Below are positions 62,412 to 64,000 of a stretch of 64,000 nucleotides of DNA, piece after piece. The stretch comes from Phreatobacter sp. (GTDB taxonomy: Bacteria > Pseudomonadota > Alphaproteobacteria > Rhizobiales > Phreatobacteraceae). The number at the start of each line of letters is the position of its first letter. Position 1 is the stretch's first letter. Below the pieces are notes generated by a model. The model was not told the origin of the DNA. It did no database searches and worked only from the letters and a program-made list of their open reading frames with translations. Location of the stretch: NCBI RefSeq assembly GCF_022843985.1, contig NZ_JALHMP010000015.1, positions 1 to 64,000 of the forward strand. The letters are read 5' to 3'. Both the position numbers and the translations under genes were made by a program.

Positions 62412-64000
62412 TCATTGGGCTTCTGCAACCGCAGCCGTGCTGGCCGCCCCCTCCTCGCGCAATGAATATCGGGACATCAGATCGGCATCCACCGACCGGG
62501 TGTGCGTCGCCATCAATCCGCTGATCGTCGCGTTCGGCAGTACGGCGGTTTCAGGCACAAGCAGGTAGGACCATGGCTTGTCGCCAGCGCCTTCGCCGTT
62601 CGCACGGTTGGCGATGTGGCACCACAGGGCGGCGGCATCGGCCTTCCTGACAACGAGCGGGTTGGTCATCTCCGATGCGCGTTTCGTCTCGATGATGAGC
62701 TTGTCCGTCTTGGTCTCGACGACGAAGTCGGGCTGGTAGGGCGCATTGTCCTCGTCGTAAATCTTGAACTGGTTCGGCCCAGGCTTCATCCAAAGCTGCA
62801 CGGAAGGGTCCTGCTCCAGGATGACTGCCATCCGCCGCTCGGGGTCGGAATCGAACTTGGCCATGTTGTAGCAGGACTTCTCGAAGCCGACGAAGATGAA
62901 GCGCTTTATGTCGCTGAGGCGGTCAGGCGGACTGCGATAGTCACGCATCGCGTCCTTTCCGCTGCCATCGAACGTCTGCGGCTTCAGCTGGTCAAAGGCA
63001 GATACCCGCGTGACGCGGTAGTTGGTCTGCTCGCGCCACATGTGGCGCTTCATCTGGGCGACGAGGGCTTCGGCGATCTGGCGCGCATGGCCCTGAAGGA
63101 TCGAGCGGACCTGCTCGTCATCCGAATGCTTCGCCCGGAAGTGGGCGACCACTTGCCCGGCCAGGTCATACAGAATGTCGGCATGGGCGTCGTAGTCGAT
63201 CTCGGGCACGTCGATCAGCTTGGCGACGACATAATCCTCCAGCCGCGACGGCGTTTCGCCGCCTGCATCGCCGGAAATGACGCTGCGCTCCTCCGTCCGG
63301 AGGATCTGGATCAGCAGCTCGCGCGAGAGCGGCTGATAGTTCCAGGACTTCAAATCGACGTCGAAGCGCCGGAAGCCGAAGGAGACATGCTGCTCGGGCG
63401 TGATCGTCAGCATCGGAATGGCGATCGTCCGCTGGACGAACTGCTTGCAGACCTCCGCCGCCACGGCCTTGGCCTGCTCCGGCGTCACCATGGAAAGCAA
63501 GCCGTCCTCGAACTTCTGGGCGGCCATCGCCGCCTCCGCGATCCGCTGTACGACCTTCGGGTCTTCGAGGTCCTTGATGGAGGACACCTGCTTGCTGATC
63601 TGAGGCAGGACGACGTTGAGGACGGTCTTTGCCAACCCGATCTCCTCGGGCTTGTCATACTTGAACGGGGGCGCGGTCGGCGCCTGGAATCCGGGCGGGG
63701 TGACTGCCACGCCATCCTTGACCGATGACGCGTCCGGCGCTGTTGCCGCCTGTGGGCCAGCCGCCGCTTGCAGCACCATCTGCTCGACCAGCGACGGCGC
63801 GATCACCATGATCGGCTTCGAGGCCGGAACGTCGCCGCCTTCACCGATGGTCAAAGCCTTCAGCTTGCGCGTGACGCCGTTCTCTTCCTTCGCCTTCTCG
63901 ATCAGCTCGTTGAACCGCTCGTGGGCGATGACGGTGAGAGTATCGACGACCTCGACCCCGGTGCGCTTGCCATAGGGCAGCCGCAGGCCGCGCCCGAGGG
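62412..64000 (-). CDS. Type III-like restriction enzyme/DEAD-box helicase, C-terminal part
   Basis: Partial: 529 codons are visible and the start lies beyond the right edge. At the upstream end is LGRGLRLPYGKRTG, which fits helicase motif VI (arginine finger) of SF2 enzymes. Further down a PD-(D/E)xK nuclease is likely (PDFVVETKTD, LIIETKRAS). The arrangement helicase then C-terminal nuclease fits the Res subunit of type III restriction systems. The gene is convergent with the excisionase-like gene. Whether a methyltransferase (Mod) follows outside the window is unknown. Confidence 0.75.
   Translation of the reverse strand, partial: LGRGLRLPYGKRTGVEVVDTLTVIAHERFNELIEKAKEENGVTRKLKALTIGEGGDVPASKPIMVIAPSLVEQMVLQAAAGPQAATAPDASSVKDGVAVTPPGFQAPTAPPFKYDKPEEIGLAKTVLNVVLPQISKQVSSIKDLEDPKVVQRIAEAAMAAQKFEDGLLSMVTPEQAKAVAAEVCKQFVQRTIAIPMLTITPEQHVSFGFRRFDVDLKSWNYQPLSRELLIQILRTEERSVISGDAGGETPSRLEDYVVAKLIDVPEIDYDAHADILYDLAGQVVAHFRAKHSDDEQVRSILQGHARQIAEALVAQMKRHMWREQTNYRVTRVSAFDQLKPQTFDGSGKDAMRDYRSPPDRLSDIKRFIFVGFEKSCYNMAKFDSDPERRMAVILEQDPSVQLWMKPGPNQFKIYDEDNAPYQPDFVVETKTDKLIIETKRASEMTNPLVVRKADAAALWCHIANRANGEGAGDKPWSYLLVPETAVLPNATISGLMATHTRSVDADLMSRYSLREEGAASTAAVAEAQ

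Larger units (their letters stand above)
60712..64000. mobile_element. Integrative genomic island inserted in tRNA-fMet (one end; continues past right edge)
   Basis: Bounded on the left by the tRNA-fMet 3' remnant and followed by an integrase, an excisionase-like gene and a restriction-type gene. The full tRNA should be rebuilt at the right end, beyond the window. No phage structural or conjugation genes are visible in the 3.3 kb shown. Confidence 0.82.

Noticed and set aside
1-64000. CRISPR array
   Set aside because: No series of regularly spaced direct repeats was seen; the repeats found are isolated inverted pairs.
60712-64000. Complete prophage
   Set aside because: No capsid, terminase, tail or lysis gene in the visible part; only integrase, excisionase-like and restriction-type genes are seen.

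Overview
The window is one stretch of a high-G+C alphaproteobacterial chromosome, most likely from Hyphomicrobiales. The evidence is a complete GcrA cell-cycle regulator (39586-40119) whose upstream region is packed with GANTC (CcrM) sites, two IalB-family secreted proteins, a fused indolepyruvate ferredoxin oxidoreductase, an ArsJ/GAPDH arsenate operon, and short palindromic intergenic repeats of the GTCATGCCCGGGC type common in this order. Genus cannot be fixed from the sequence alone. Genes are dense, with many 1-10 bp overlaps, and several starts are TTG or GTG.

Region by region. 1-3.3 kb: an Ala/Pro-rich partial gene, then the otnK-otnC-otnI operon for four-carbon sugar acids. 3.5-8.7 kb: a fused 2-oxoacid (indolepyruvate) ferredoxin oxidoreductase, a serine hydrolase and a small membrane protein. 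8.7-12.6 kb (minus): a double-GNAT protein, a PEP mutase/isocitrate lyase family enzyme and an IlvD/Edd sugar-acid dehydratase. 12.8-13.4 kb: a VapBC-like toxin-antitoxin pair with a paired-palindrome operator candidate. 13.5-19.6 kb: an aminotransferase, two half-size ArsP-like permeases, a TerB/DUF533 protein, a KDPG-type aldolase, and an Lrp regulator divergent from 4-hydroxyphenylpyruvate dioxygenase. 19.8-25.5 kb (minus): a complete Dpp-type peptide ABC transporter. 25.6-30.5 kb (minus): cupin, membrane protein, beta-lactamase-fold hydrolase, RlmN and two IalB paralogues. 30.8-35.3 kb: leuC, a lipase-like hydrolase, argF and argD. 35.5-38.2 kb (minus): arsR-gapdh-arsJ. 38.2-45.3 kb: hydrolase, gcrA, a DUF1007/RcnA-type nickel-cobalt export pair, an M20 amidohydrolase, dapB, gpmA and an NTF2-like protein. 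45.5-53.5 kb: a split transketolase, purC, DedA, creatininase family, Lrp-RidA, a GNAT protein and ornithine decarboxylase with a 700-bp upstream region. 54.2-59.5 kb: a Kef-type antiporter, then the URC uracil-catabolism trio (Urc1 GTP cyclohydrolase II-like, DUF1688 Urc4, uracil phosphoribosyltransferase). 59.7-60.4 kb: a secreted protein with a tandem YG-V repeat.

At 60712 the chromosome is interrupted. The 3' 47 nt of an initiator tRNA-fMet gene, still followed by its terminator, is joined to foreign sequence with a tyrosine recombinase (60915-62117), an excisionase-like HTH protein and the C-terminal part of a type III-like restriction/helicase protein that runs off the right edge. This is one end of an integrative island that probably carries a restriction system. 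The intact tRNA should lie at its far end, outside the window.

The best candidates for system-level interest are the island in tRNA-fMet, the URC cluster, the arsenate-as-organoarsenical export operon, the two-gene ArsP-like permease, the GANTC cluster in front of gcrA, two families of intergenic inverted-repeat elements, and the YG-V repeat protein.
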